Part shown: positions 25,139 to 34,532 of the stretch, piece by piece | Layout of the letters: each line of letters opens with the position of its first letter | Numbering within the stretch: the first letter of the stretch is position 1 | The notes under the pieces: model-generated | Seen by the model: the letters and a program-made list of their open reading frames with translations, nothing else | Told to the model about the DNA's origin: nothing | Database searches by the model: none | Source: Mycobacterium paraterrae | GTDB taxonomy: Bacteria; Actinomycetota; Actinomycetes; Mycobacteriales; Mycobacteriaceae | Assembly: GCF_022430545.2 (NCBI RefSeq) | Contig: NZ_CP092488.2 | Coordinates: forward strand, 1,364,001 to 1,428,000 | Direction of reading: 5' to 3' | DNA: 64,000 nt | Made by a program: the position numbers and the translations under genes

Positions 25139-26284
25139 TCAGAGTGAGCGGGCAATGATATCCTTCATGATCTCGTTCGTCCCGCCGTAGATCTTCTGCA
25201 CGCGTGCATCTGCCCACATCCTGGCAATCGGATATTCGTTGATGTAACCGTATCCTCCGTGGAGCTGCAGGCAGTTGTCGAGGGCAATCATGGCGCGCTC
25301 GGTAGTCCACCACTTCGCCATCGCGACTGTCGGGATGTCGAGTTCGCCACGCAGGTGACGGGCGACGCAGTCGTCGATGAACACACGGCCGATGTGGGCG
25401 TCGGTAGCGACCTCGGCAAGTTTGAACTTGGTGTTTTGGAAAGCGAAGACTGGCTTGCCGAACGCTTGCCGATCCTTCGTGTATTCCACGGTGAACTCGA
25501 GCGCAGTTTCCACTTGCGTCACTGCGCCCAGCGCGAGGATCAGTCGCTCCTGGGGCAGTTGCTGCATCAACTGAATGAAGCCCTGGCCTTCGGTCGTGCC
25601 GAGGAGGTTCGCAACGGGGATGTGTACGTCCTCGAAGTACAGCTCGGAGGTGTCCTGACCACGCTGCCCGACCTTGTCCAACACCCGACCCCGCCGAAAC
25701 CCCGGACGGTCGCCTTCGACCAACATCAATGAGATTCCGTTCGCTCCGGCGTTCGGATCGGTCTTGGCCACCACGATGATCAGGTCGGCCTGAGCGCCGT
25801 TGGTGATGAACGTCTTGGATCCGTTCACGATGTACTCGTCGCCGACACGCACAGCCTTGGTTGTGACCGACTGCAGGTCGGAACCCGTTCCTGGCTCCGT
25901 CATTGCGATGGCCCCCACCATTTCGCCACTAGCCAGCCGAGGAAGCAAGCGTTCCTTCTGCTCATCGGTGCCGTAGTCGAGAAGATAATGGGCCACGATG
26001 CCGCTGTGCAGCGGGGCGCCCCAAGCGGTGTCGCCGACCCGGGCCTGTTCCTCGATCAAGACCGCCTCGTGAGCGAACGTTCCGCCGCCACCGCCGTACT
26101 GCTCCGGGATCGACATGCACAGCAGTCCCAACTCGCCCGCGCGAGTCCACAACTCTCGATCGACATGGTGCTGCTCGATGAAGCGGTCAATGTGCGGCGC
26201 AACCTCCTTCTCGCAGAACGCGCGCGCCGTGTTCCGCAGTGCATCGAGATCGTCGTCCATCCAGCTAGAGCGTTTGGCGGCCAT
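25139..26284 (-). CDS. Acyl-CoA dehydrogenase (FadE family)
   Basis: This 381-residue flavoprotein shows the family blocks AIAMTEPGTGSDLQSV near residue 125, ITNGAQADLIIV near 165, and the C-terminal LHGGYGYINEYPIARMWAD and IYGGTNEIMKDIIARSL. It introduces an alpha-beta double bond into an acyl-CoA and passes electrons to ETF. ATG 26284 is supported by GAGGACG upstream; the longer frame to 26341 would run through an operator. It is divergent from a TetR gene with twin palindromes between them, so regulation by that protein is likely. Confidence 0.9.
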   Translation of the reverse strand: MAAKRSSWMDDDLDALRNTARAFCEKEVAPHIDRFIEQHHVDRELWTRAGELGLLCMSIPEQYGGGGGTFAHEAVLIEEQARVGDTAWGAPLHSGIVAHYLLDYGTDEQKERLLPRLASGEMVGAIAMTEPGTGSDLQSVTTKAVRVGDEYIVNGSKTFITNGAQADLIIVVAKTDPNAGANGISLMLVEGDRPGFRRGRVLDKVGQRGQDTSELYFEDVHIPVANLLGTTEGQGFIQLMQQLPQERLILALGAVTQVETALEFTVEYTKDRQAFGKPVFAFQNTKFKLAEVATDAHIGRVFIDDCVARHLRGELDIPTVAMAKWWTTERAMIALDNCLQLHGGYGYINEYPIARMWADARVQKIYGGTNEIMKDIIARSL

Positions 26285-26347
26285 TCGAACGTCCTCATTG
26301 TGTTTGCTTGCGCACCGATCCCGGTTGGGTTTCGCGTTCACGCCTTG

Positions 26348-26393
26348 GGTACAAGGTGTACCACGGTCCGGCCGCCGGGTACAACTCGTACCC
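26348..26393. promoter_or_regulatory. Twin 15-bp operators between fadE and TetR gene
   Basis: GGTACAAGGTGTACC (26348-26362) and GGTACAACTCGTACC (26378-26392, flanked by G and C to extend the symmetry) are 12/15 identical and each palindromic. Their centres are 30 bases apart, close to three helical turns, so dimers would lie on the same face. They sit 64 bases before the fadE start and about 30 bases before the TetR start at 26422. Confidence 0.65.
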
Positions 26394-26421
26394 AGAACAT
26401 CTAGACACGCGGGGCGCTACG

Positions 26422-27138
26422 GTGAGTCTCGTGGAGGGAAGGCATTGGGTAGACACCACCGCGGCACGCCGCGCGACCAGCAGGTTGCCGGGTCGCGATC
26501 TGCGTCGCGGCCGGATCATCGAAGCGGCGCTCGCCGCCATCGAGGAGAACGGCCCCCACGCCCTCACGGGCCAAATCGCTGGCAAAGCCGGTTTGGGCCG
26601 CACGCACTTCTACCGCCACTTCGCGAGTAAGGAAGAACTCGATCTCGCCGTTGCACGCCATGTCCACCGCGAGCTCACCGCCAAGATTCGCGTCAGTCTG
26701 GACGTCACGGGATCACCGCTGGACGTGATTCGCGCACCTGTCAGCCAGCACGTCATGTGGGCCGACGATCATCCCAACCTGTATCGGTTTCTGGTCAACC
26801 GACACTATCGGCGCAGCAACGAGAAGACGGCGCCCGGCGTTAGCGCTTTCGCATCCGAACTCGCAAAGGCGGGCGCGCGTTACTTTCCACGCTACGGAGA
26901 CGACGCCGGCGCCGCCGACCGCAACGTCGCCGCCATTGTGGGCCTCATCGACGCATCGGTGCTGTGGTGGCTGGACCACCGAGAGTCCACTCGCGACGAC
27001 CTAGTCATTCGGTTGACCCGGCAGACGTGGTTGATCATCGACGACCGGTTACGGGAACTCGGAACCACACTCGATCCGGAAGCACCGCTGAATGGGCCCA
27101 AGCCCACACCACGCGCAAATCAAGGTGCGCCCCGTTGA
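26422..27138 (+). CDS. TetR/AcrR-family transcriptional regulator
   Basis: From GTG 26422 the protein has 238 residues. The HTH lies near residues 22-70 (RIIEAALAAIEENGPHALTG, KAGLGRTHFYRHFASKEELD). The C-terminal part (PNLYRFLVNRHYRR, IVGLIDASVLWWLD) resembles mycobacterial TetR proteins that control lipid catabolism. The open frame back to 26308 crosses the twin operators, so the GTG after them is preferred. It probably represses its own gene and the divergent acyl-CoA dehydrogenase. Confidence 0.83.
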   Translation: MSLVEGRHWVDTTAARRATSRLPGRDLRRGRIIEAALAAIEENGPHALTGQIAGKAGLGRTHFYRHFASKEELDLAVARHVHRELTAKIRVSLDVTGSPLDVIRAPVSQHVMWADDHPNLYRFLVNRHYRRSNEKTAPGVSAFASELAKAGARYFPRYGDDAGAADRNVAAIVGLIDASVLWWLDHRESTRDDLVIRLTRQTWLIIDDRLRELGTTLDPEAPLNGPKPTPRANQGAPR

Positions 27139-27450
27139 ACGATCGCAGACATCGTCGACAAGGCGTCAACGATGTCTGCTTTGGCGCGCCGCCCACCGAC
27201 GACACGCAACAGCGCGCTAGCTTCCAATGCAAGTGAGGGTGCGGCGCCACTAGCGCGGACGACTACTCCGCGCCATCGCGGAACGATCCGGAAAACCTGC
27301 CGGCTGTTCAATAACTCGAACCCTTCGCGCGCTACGTCCGCGGCGTCTATCGGACTCTGCCCGGCGAACAGCAGCGATGCGCCCCGGTTGGCAACTCGAT
27401 CGTTGACCATTTTCGTGCTCACTACGTCAGGGCAAAGCGCCTGGGCGCCA
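27120..27450 (-). pseudogene. C-terminal fragment of an SDR oxidoreductase
   Basis: The minus strand reads ALCPDVVSTKMVNDRVANRG, ASLLFAGQSPIDAADVAREG and VFRIVPRWRGVVVRASGAAP, which is the C-terminal third of a mycobacterial SDR. The Rossmann and catalytic parts are missing upstream. The fragment overlaps the TetR gene tail-to-tail by 19 bases. Confidence 0.55.
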
Positions 27451-27703
27451 CCGTCGAAGCGAGGCGGCGGCGAATTTGGGTCGATCCCGGCCGCACTCCA
27501 CCATTGTCCGCCCAATTCCATCCTCTGCAACAAGGGAAAGGACGTCTGCATCCGTCAGCATCAAGACGGTTGCGGCGAAGATGCGGGAACGACGTCCTTG
27601 GATCGTCCGCCATCTGGCCATCACCGCCCTGCGCCGGTAACGTACGGCGAGTGAACCGTCCCTCACATCGGGGGTCTGGGTCAAGCGCGGACGGAGACTA
27701 CTG
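27451..27703. other. Upstream region of the enoyl-CoA hydratase operon
   Basis: About 250 bases of sequence with no supported gene. It should hold the promoter of the 27704-31906 gene series. I found no strong palindrome. Confidence 0.4.
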
Positions 27704-28471
27704 ATGAGCGACGAAGCGATCAGGTACGAGCTCGTGGACGGAGTGGCCTGGCTGACGATCAACCGGCCCGAGGCACGGAACGCGCTCAATGCGGCCGTCC
27801 GGCAGGGACTTTTCGACGCGGTCCACCACTTCAACGCCGACGACTCGGCCAAGGTCCTGGTGTTAACGGGAGCGGGCGACAAGGCCTTCTGCGCAGGCGG
27901 CGATCTCAAGGAAATGTCGGAGACGTCGCTCACTGTCCCGCCGCCGGACTTCGCCCCGCAGTTCGGGCGCAACATCGACGTCATCAAGCCGACTATCGCG
28001 GCGGTCAACGGCGTCGCCTTCGCGGGCGGGTTCCTGCTCGCCCAGCAATGCGACCTCGTCGTCGCGGCGGAGCACGCCACCTTCGCCGTCAGCGAGGTCA
28101 AGGTAGGTCGTGGCGCGCCGTGGGCAGCGCCTCTCTCGTGGTTGCTGCCGCCTCGGCTCGCGCTGCAGATCCTGATGACCGGCGACCCGATCTCTGCCGA
28201 GCGCGCCCGCGAGGTGGGCATGGTGAACGAAGTCGTACCCGCGGCGGAGCTACGGGCACGAACCCAGGCGATTGCCGTGCGAATCGCCTCCAACGCACCG
28301 CTGTCCGTGCTTGCGGCGAAGAAGACGGTGTACCTCTCGGCGCAGCACCACCTTGCCGATGCCTACGACCTCGCCGACCGGATATGGGAGCCGGTCTACT
28401 ACAGCGCCGACGCGCAGGAGGGTCCCACCGCCTTTCGCGAGAAGCGGACACCAGTTTGGACGGGACGCTAG
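27704..28471 (+). CDS. Enoyl-CoA hydratase/isomerase family protein
   Basis: This 255-residue crotonase has NRPEARNALNAA near residue 24, GAGDKAFCAGGDLKEM near 56 (oxyanion hole) and the second oxyanion block AVNGVAFAGGFLLAQQCDLV near 100. The usual Glu positions around residues 120-140 read EVKVGRGAPWAAPLSWLLPP, so the second glutamate of classical hydratases is not obvious and another crotonase reaction is possible. It is followed two bases after its stop by the TIGR03084 gene, so an operon is likely. Confidence 0.85.
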   Translation: MSDEAIRYELVDGVAWLTINRPEARNALNAAVRQGLFDAVHHFNADDSAKVLVLTGAGDKAFCAGGDLKEMSETSLTVPPPDFAPQFGRNIDVIKPTIAAVNGVAFAGGFLLAQQCDLVVAAEHATFAVSEVKVGRGAPWAAPLSWLLPPRLALQILMTGDPISAERAREVGMVNEVVPAAELRARTQAIAVRIASNAPLSVLAAKKTVYLSAQHHLADAYDLADRIWEPVYYSADAQEGPTAFREKRTPVWTGR

Positions 28472-28473
28472 CA

Positions 28474-29286
28474 ATGGCCGTGGCAATGGAGTCCGTCATC
28501 GCCGACATCGAAGCGGAGACCGCAGACCTGATGGCACTGATCGCCGACCTGCCCGACGGCCCGACCGGGTGGGATGCCCCCACCCCGGCCAGAGGCTGGG
28601 CGGTCCGGGATCAAATCAGCCATCTCGCGTTCTTTGACGAGGTCGCCGTTCGCTCAGCCACCGACCCCGAGGGGTTCACGGCTAAGGTGCTGTCCACGCT
28701 TGCCGACGGCCGGGTCTCTCCGGACACCATCGCCGAGCGATACCGGCCGATGCCGGCGGTGGAGTTGCTGTCCTGGTTCGATGGTGCTCGCCACGCACTC
28801 GTCGCTGCCTTTGCGAAAATAGACCCCTCGATGCGGGTGCCGTGGTTCGGCCTACCCATGAGCGCGGCTTCCTCACTCACCGCGCGGATCATGGAGACCT
28901 GGGCGCATGGCCAGGACGTCGCCGATGCCCTCGGAGCGACACGCGAACCATCGGGCAGGTTGCGCCATGTCGCACACATCGGCGTGGGGGCGAGGGCCTT
29001 CAGCTACATGGCCAACGGTCTAGAGGTGCCGACGGAGCCCGTCCGCGTCGAACTCACCGCACCGGGGGGCACGCTCTGGACATGGGGCCCAGACGACGTG
29101 CCCAACAAGGTTTCCGGCGCCGCGAACGATTTTTGCCTACTCGTGACCCAGCGACGGCATCGCGACGACACCGCACTGGAAGCCATTGGTCCGATCGCCG
29201 ACGAGTGGCTCTCCATCGCGCAGGCCTTCGCGGGACCGCCCGGTGCGGGGCGTTCCGCAGGACAGTTCGACGGAGGCGCGGCGTGA
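28474..29286 (+). CDS. TIGR03084-family (maleylpyruvate isomerase/DinB-like) protein
   Basis: This 270-residue protein has the mycothiol-dependent maleylpyruvate isomerase N-terminal fold: a helical bundle with metal-binding His in RDQISHLAFFDE near residue 50 and ARIMETWAHGQDVADALG near 140. This is the TIGR03084 type known mainly from actinobacteria. Its reaction is not known to me. ATG 28474 lies just after the hydratase stop, and its own stop overlaps the next GTG (GTGA). In this context it should act on an acyl-CoA or a related intermediate. Confidence 0.82.
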   Translation: MAVAMESVIADIEAETADLMALIADLPDGPTGWDAPTPARGWAVRDQISHLAFFDEVAVRSATDPEGFTAKVLSTLADGRVSPDTIAERYRPMPAVELLSWFDGARHALVAAFAKIDPSMRVPWFGLPMSAASSLTARIMETWAHGQDVADALGATREPSGRLRHVAHIGVGARAFSYMANGLEVPTEPVRVELTAPGGTLWTWGPDDVPNKVSGAANDFCLLVTQRRHRDDTALEAIGPIADEWLSIAQAFAGPPGAGRSAGQFDGGAA

Positions 29287-31019
29287 GGGAACCGGTGCGG
29301 ATCGGAAATTGCTCCGGTTTCTACGGTGACCGGATCGCCGCGGCAAGGGAGATGGTCGAAGGATGCGTAGGAGCCGAGGGCATCGACGTGCTCTGCGGTG
29401 ACTACCTTGCCGAGTTGACGATGCTCATTCTTGCGAAGGCCCAGTCGAAGGATCCGGCGGGCGGCTTTGCTCGCACCTTCTTGACCCAGATGGAACAGGT
29501 TTTGGGCACCTGCTGCGACCGCGGTATCAAGATCGTGGCCAATGCCGGTGGGCTGAACCCGGCCGGGCTAGCCCTCAAGCTTCGCGAGCTCGCAGAACGG
29601 CTCGGCATCTCGGTTCGCGTGGCCCATATCGAGGGCGACGACCTGCGCGCCAACCTCACCGCGATCACCCCTCCGGTCGGTGAGGTAGCGCCGGTCTCGG
29701 CCAACGCATACCTCGGCGGGTGGGGTATCGCCGAAGCGTTGGGCGCCGGCGCCGACGTGGTCGTCACCGGACGCGTGACGGACGCGTCACTCGTCGTGGG
29801 GCCGGCCGCCTGGTGGCACGGATGGGGCCACACCGACTGGGACCGGCTGGCTGGTGCGGTCGTGGCTGGCCACGTCATCGAATGCGGCCCACAGGCCACG
29901 GGCGGCAACTACGCCTTCCTCGACGAGATCACCGACCGCCGCTACCCGGGATTCCCGATCGCGGAAGTCGCGGCCGATGGCTCATCGGTAATCACCAAAC
30001 ATGTCGATACCGGCGGGCTGGTGTCGGTAGGCACGGTCACCGCCCAGCTGCTCTACGAGATCGCCGAGCCCGCCTATCTGGGACCGGATGTGGTCACGCA
30101 CTTCGACACCGTCAGTCTGACCCAACAAGCCGAGCATCGAGTGGCGATCGCCGGCACCGTCGGCAGCCCACCGCCGGAAACTCTGAAGGTGGCGCTCAAC
30201 GACGTCGGGGGCTACCGGAACACAATGACGATGGTGCTCACCGGCCTTGATCTGGAGGCAAAGTCCGAGTTTGCGCAGCAGCAGCTGTTCGACGTCCTCG
30301 GCGGCCGGGACTCCTACGCCGAGGTCGACGTCCGGTTACTGCGATTCGACACCATGGACGCCCCCACCAACGACCAAGCCTGCGCGCACCTGCGGATCAC
30401 GGTCAAGGACTCCGACCCGCGCAAGGTCGGCCGAGCGTTCTCAAACGGAATCATGGAGATCGCTCTGGCCGGATACGCCGGCTTCCACACCACCACACCC
30501 CCCAAGTCGGAGTCAGTCTTCGGCGTGTACCGGCCTGCGGCCGTCCTACGGTCGAGCGTGACGCAAGTCGTGGTGATGCCGGATGGTGAGCGTCTACGAA
30601 TTGCAGACCCGCCGACCGGTCCCGTGCCGGCCCCGGAGGTCGCTGATCGAGCGGCCATCGCATCGCCAGCCGGGCCGACGTGCCGCGCTCCACTGGGTTC
30701 AGTGCTCGGTGCGCGCTCGGGCGACAAGGGCGGCAACGCCAACGTCGGTCTGTGGGCCCGTGCCGACGCCGGATACGCCTGGGCCCGCGAGTATCTGAGC
30801 GTCGACCGGCTGCGCGTGCTGCTAGGCCCAGAAGCGGCGCAGCTACGCATCGAGCGGTTCGAGTTGCCCAACCTACGAGCACTCAACGTCGTCAGTCATG
30901 ACCTGCTGGGCCAAGGCGTAGCGTCCTCGACCCGTCTGGATGCCCAGGCGAAGGGTCTCGGAGAGTACGTGCGCTCCCGCATAGTCGACATCCCGCAGTC
31001 CCTGGTCAGCATGAGCTGA
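29283..31019 (+). CDS. AtuA-like acyclic terpene utilization family protein (DUF1446)
   Basis: From GTG 29283 the protein has 578 residues. The N-terminal DUF1446/AtuA domain (VRIGNCSGFYGDRIAAAREM, VVTGRVTDASLVVGPAAWWH, PQATGGNYAFLDEI) fills most of it. A C-terminal domain of about 100 residues follows (GARSGDKGGNANVGLWARAD). AtuA is required for growth of Pseudomonas on citronellol and geraniol, but its chemistry is not established. Its start overlaps the TIGR03084 stop. A biotin-dependent carboxylase, the other hallmark of the Atu pathway, is at 43133-46776. Confidence 0.88.
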   Translation: MREPVRIGNCSGFYGDRIAAAREMVEGCVGAEGIDVLCGDYLAELTMLILAKAQSKDPAGGFARTFLTQMEQVLGTCCDRGIKIVANAGGLNPAGLALKLRELAERLGISVRVAHIEGDDLRANLTAITPPVGEVAPVSANAYLGGWGIAEALGAGADVVVTGRVTDASLVVGPAAWWHGWGHTDWDRLAGAVVAGHVIECGPQATGGNYAFLDEITDRRYPGFPIAEVAADGSSVITKHVDTGGLVSVGTVTAQLLYEIAEPAYLGPDVVTHFDTVSLTQQAEHRVAIAGTVGSPPPETLKVALNDVGGYRNTMTMVLTGLDLEAKSEFAQQQLFDVLGGRDSYAEVDVRLLRFDTMDAPTNDQACAHLRITVKDSDPRKVGRAFSNGIMEIALAGYAGFHTTTPPKSESVFGVYRPAAVLRSSVTQVVVMPDGERLRIADPPTGPVPAPEVADRAAIASPAGPTCRAPLGSVLGARSGDKGGNANVGLWARADAGYAWAREYLSVDRLRVLLGPEAAQLRIERFELPNLRALNVVSHDLLGQGVASSTRLDAQAKGLGEYVRSRIVDIPQSLVSMS

Positions 31020-31075
31020 CCAGCCCCACACAGGGGCTGCCGGGCGCTGCACCCAGATCAAAGGGCGGAACGAAA

Positions 31076-31906
31076 ATGGGCAAGCTGGACGGCAAGGTCG
31101 CGCTAGTGTCGGGCTCCGGTCGAGGGATTGGGCGCGCCATCGCCGAGAAGCTCGCGAGCGACGGTGCCAAGGTCGTTGTGAACGACCTCGACCCGGATCC
31201 GGCGAAGGAGACCGTGGCCGCAGTTGAGGCCGCGGGAGGCGCCGCGGTCGCGTGTGCCGGAAGCGTGACCGAGGAAGGCTTTGCCGAGCGTTTCGTCGGC
31301 ACCGCGGTCGACGCGTTTGGCGGTCTTGACATCATCGTCAACAACGCTGGCTACACCTGGGACTTTGTCATTCAGAAGATGAGCGACGACCAGTGGGATG
31401 CAATCCTCGACGTGCACCTCAAAGCGCCGTTCCGGATACTGCGTGCGGCGCAACCGATCATCAGCGCCGCGACGAAGAAGGAGAGGGCTGCTGGCATCGT
31501 CGTACCGTGTCGGAAGGTCGTCAACATCTCGTCGATCGCGGGTACCGGTGGTAACGCGGGCCAGGTCAACTATTCCTCCAGCAAAGCCGGGGTCATCGGC
31601 CTGACTAAGGCGTTGTCCAAAGAGTGGGGCCGCTACAACGTCACCGTCAACGCGGTCGCCTTCGGCTTGATCCGGACCCGATTGACCGAGGTCCCCGCCG
31701 GCGGCGACGGCAAGATTGACATCCAGGGCAGACAGCTGGCGGTCGGGGTCAATCCAGAGCTCCTGCAATCGATGGAGCACGGCATCCCCTTGGGCAGGGC
31801 GGGTACCCCGGCCGACGCAGCCGGGGCGGTCTATCTCCTGTGCATTCCCGAGTCGGACTACGTCAGCGGGCAGGTCGTGGTCTGTGGCGGCGGATTCAAC
31901 GCCTGA
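31076..31906 (+). CDS. SDR-family 3-hydroxyacyl-CoA-type dehydrogenase
   Basis: This 276-residue SDR has SGSGRGIGRAIAEKLA near residue 12, NNAGYTW near 89, the Ser in VNISSIAGTGGNAG near 145 and YSSSKAGVIGLTKAL near 163. The C-terminus YVSGQVVVCGGGFNA is typical. It lies 56 bases after the AtuA-like gene on the same strand and likely belongs to that operon, oxidising a hydroxyacyl-CoA. Confidence 0.86.
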   Translation: MGKLDGKVALVSGSGRGIGRAIAEKLASDGAKVVVNDLDPDPAKETVAAVEAAGGAAVACAGSVTEEGFAERFVGTAVDAFGGLDIIVNNAGYTWDFVIQKMSDDQWDAILDVHLKAPFRILRAAQPIISAATKKERAAGIVVPCRKVVNISSIAGTGGNAGQVNYSSSKAGVIGLTKALSKEWGRYNVTVNAVAFGLIRTRLTEVPAGGDGKIDIQGRQLAVGVNPELLQSMEHGIPLGRAGTPADAAGAVYLLCIPESDYVSGQVVVCGGGFNA

Positions 31907-31972
31907 GCTCGGCACCAACGGCGCGCCGCCCAGCGGGCGGGACTCTAGCTTGGTCCGTAGTCTGCGGCGCCC

Positions 31973-33562
31973 TCAGCTGAACCGAAAGCCCTGGTAGCCG
32001 GCGTCCTTGCACTCCGCGAGTGCGGCGCGATAGGCGCCCAAGCCCCCAAGGTAGAAGTAAACCGTGTTCTCCTTGCCTGGAATGTTAGCGCCGAAGATCC
32101 ACGACTGAGCCTTTGGAAACAGCGTCGCGTCGGCGATCTCACGGCACGTAGCGGTCCAGTCATGCTCGGCTTCGATAGACGGTTCCACGACGGCGAGACC
32201 GGTCTGTTCCATGTGGTCGATCAAATCGGTCGACCACTGCACCTGTGTCTCGATTGACGGTGGCAGGTTGGTGAAGGGACCGTTGGGCCCGAGCACCATG
32301 AACATGTTCGGAAAGTTCGCCACCGCCATTCCGAGATAGCTGGACGGGCCGTTCTTCCAATTGTCCGACATCGTGACGCCATTTCGGCCGCGGAGGTCGA
32401 AACGCTTGTAGTTGCCGTCGACGGCATCGAATCCGGTGGCGAAGATCAGTACGTCGAGCTCGTGTTCCACTCCGTCAACGGTCCGTACGCCGAGGGGCGT
32501 GACAGCAGCGATTGGGTTTTCCTTGAGGTCCACGAGGTGGACGTTGTCACGGTTGAAGGTTGCGTAATACCCGCCATCGCACAGCGGCCGTTTGGCGTAG
32601 AGATCCCGCGGCATCAGCTTGCGGGCCGTCTCGGGATCCTCGACGATCTCGGCGATCTTGCCCTTGATGAAGTCCTGTGCGGCCTTGTTCGCGATCTCGT
32701 TGGTGGCGATGTCGGCGAAGGTCTCGAACATGAAGCGGAACCCCCCGCCCGTCTGCCACGCTCGCTCGAAGGTCGCCCGCGCCTCGTTCGGAGACACGGA
32801 CTCGTAGGCAGTGGTGCTCTCCTCGAAGCCAAAAGCGACGGATGAACCGCGCACCTGCTCCCAGATGGCCTGGTAGTTCTCCTTGACGCCCGCGACGTAT
32901 TCGCGAGCGACCGGCCCGTTGCCCACGGGCACGGTGAACTGGGCGGAGCGCTGGAAGGCGGTCAGGTGGTCGACCTCAGGAGCGATCGCTGTGATGACTT
33001 GGACTCCGGTGGACCCGTTTCCGATCACCCCCACCCGTTTGCCAGCCAATTCGAGGTCGGCCGGCCACCGGCCGGTATGCGCGTGCACCCCTTGGAAGGT
33101 GTCAATGCCCTCGAGATCGGGGACGTTCGTCGCCGACAGCAATCCCACCGCGGTGATGAGGTACTTCGCCGTGTGCAGTTCGCCAGCGTCGGTCTCGACA
33201 TGCCAGCGGTTGTCGTTCTCATGGAAGTGCGCCGCTATCACGCCTGTGTCGAGCTGAATGTCGGGACGTAGGCTCCAACGGTCGGCCACGTGTTCGAGGT
33301 AGCTGAGTACCTGTGGCTGGGCCAGGTAACGGGTGCCGAAGTCCCACTCCTTCAGCAAGTTTTCGTCGCAGGAGTAGCAGTAGACGAACGACTCGGTATC
33401 CGAGAGTGCACCCGGGTAACGATTCCAGTACCAGGTGCCACCGACGCCACCGGCCTTGTCGAACAGACGCACGTCCAAGCCGTGCTCGTCGCGCAGCTTC
33501 TTCAGGGCGTACATCCCGCCGAAGCCCGCGCCGATGACGATCGCATCGTGGCGAGTGCTCAT
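31973..33562 (-). CDS. Flavin-containing Baeyer-Villiger-type monooxygenase
   Basis: This 529-residue protein has the FAD loop GAGFGGMYALKKL at residues 12-24, GGTWYWNRYPG near 42, the Baeyer-Villiger fingerprint FQGVHAHTGRWP (FxGxxxHxxxWP), the NADPH loop IGNGSTGVQ and FATGFDAVDGNYKRFDLRG. The match to cyclohexanone monooxygenase-type enzymes is strong. It would convert a ketone to an ester or lactone using NADPH and O2. The esterase-like gene at 33627 is immediately upstream on the same strand, as expected for ester/lactone hydrolysis. Substrate is unknown. Confidence 0.9.
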   Translation of the reverse strand: MSTRHDAIVIGAGFGGMYALKKLRDEHGLDVRLFDKAGGVGGTWYWNRYPGALSDTESFVYCYSCDENLLKEWDFGTRYLAQPQVLSYLEHVADRWSLRPDIQLDTGVIAAHFHENDNRWHVETDAGELHTAKYLITAVGLLSATNVPDLEGIDTFQGVHAHTGRWPADLELAGKRVGVIGNGSTGVQVITAIAPEVDHLTAFQRSAQFTVPVGNGPVAREYVAGVKENYQAIWEQVRGSSVAFGFEESTTAYESVSPNEARATFERAWQTGGGFRFMFETFADIATNEIANKAAQDFIKGKIAEIVEDPETARKLMPRDLYAKRPLCDGGYYATFNRDNVHLVDLKENPIAAVTPLGVRTVDGVEHELDVLIFATGFDAVDGNYKRFDLRGRNGVTMSDNWKNGPSSYLGMAVANFPNMFMVLGPNGPFTNLPPSIETQVQWSTDLIDHMEQTGLAVVEPSIEAEHDWTATCREIADATLFPKAQSWIFGANIPGKENTVYFYLGGLGAYRAALAECKDAGYQGFRFS

Positions 33563-33626
33563 GTCAGTTGTTCCCTTGTTCTCTCCGTGCCCGAGTTCGC
33601 CTGTTCGACTTCCGTCGAGGGGATCC

Positions 33627-34532
33627 TCAGCGGAGGTACCAGCTACGAATCCTGGCGATCTCCGCGTCGGCCTCCGCGGCGCGCCCGGCGAGGCACGGAA
33701 ACACGTGCTGCATGCCGTCGACGACCGAAAGCGTCACGTCGGCGCCCGCCGCCGATGCCCGGTCGGCGAGCCGGGTCGCGTCATTCAGCAGCGTTTCCCC
33801 GGCGCTGGCACTGATGTACAGGCGCGGGAAACCCGTGTAATCGGCATAGAGCGGGTTGGCCAGTGGGTCATCGGGCCTGCCCGTCTCGCCAAGGAACATC
33901 GCCGACATTCCCTCGAGAGTCTGCCGGCTCACCAGGCCGTCGGTGGCCGCGTTGGTGATCAAGCTCTCGCCGGTGAGTTCCATGTCAAGCCATGGCGAGA
34001 TGGCTATCACCGCCCCGGGCAGCGGAGAGCCGTCCAGGCGGAGGTTGAGCGTGGTGGCAACGGCCAGGTTGCCGCCGGCGGAGTCGCCGGCCGTAATGAT
34101 GTCGCCGGGCGCGAAGTCTCGAGCCAGCAGCGCGCGGTACACCGCGGTGGCGTCCTCGATCTGCGCGGGGAACGGATGCTCGGGTGCTCGACGGTAGTCG
34201 ATGACGAACGCCGTCACACCAAGTGCCTTGGCGAGATGTGCGGCGAGCTTGCGGTGGCTGGCCGCGGATCCGACGACGAAGCCCCCACCGTGGGTGTACG
34301 AGATCACCCTTGACGTGTCCGCGCCGAGCGGAAGAGCCCAGATGCCCTCCACGCCGCCGATGAGGTCCGATCGATAGGTCACGCCTTCGGCCTCCAGGGC
34401 CGGTTGGTGCCATTCATCGAGCATGTTGCGCAACAACTCGATGGGCATCTCTGGGTTGGCGGCCATGCGGCTGGACCAGCCCCTGTAGAGGGCCTCGAGA
34501 AAGCCGGCTTCTGGAGAGACGGTCACAAGCAA
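33627..34532 (-). CDS. Alpha/beta hydrolase, hormone-sensitive-lipase type
   Basis: This 301-residue esterase has the HSL oxyanion motif HGGGFVVGSA near residue 82, nucleophile GDSAGGNLAV near 150, the acid region near SASAGETLLNDA, and the catalytic His in VVDGMQHVFP. It resembles mycobacterial Lip (LipU-like) enzymes. It precedes the Baeyer-Villiger monooxygenase gene by 64 bases, so a joint ketone-to-ester-to-alcohol plus acid step is plausible. Confidence 0.87.
   Translation of the reverse strand: MLVTVSPEAGFLEALYRGWSSRMAANPEMPIELLRNMLDEWHQPALEAEGVTYRSDLIGGVEGIWALPLGADTSRVISYTHGGGFVVGSAASHRKLAAHLAKALGVTAFVIDYRRAPEHPFPAQIEDATAVYRALLARDFAPGDIITAGDSAGGNLAVATTLNLRLDGSPLPGAVIAISPWLDMELTGESLITNAATDGLVSRQTLEGMSAMFLGETGRPDDPLANPLYADYTGFPRLYISASAGETLLNDATRLADRASAAGADVTLSVVDGMQHVFPCLAGRAAEADAEIARIRSWYLR

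Noticed and set aside
27451..28293. 288-codon minus-strand frame (27427-28293)
   Set aside because: It is antisense to the enoyl-CoA hydratase, which has clear motifs.
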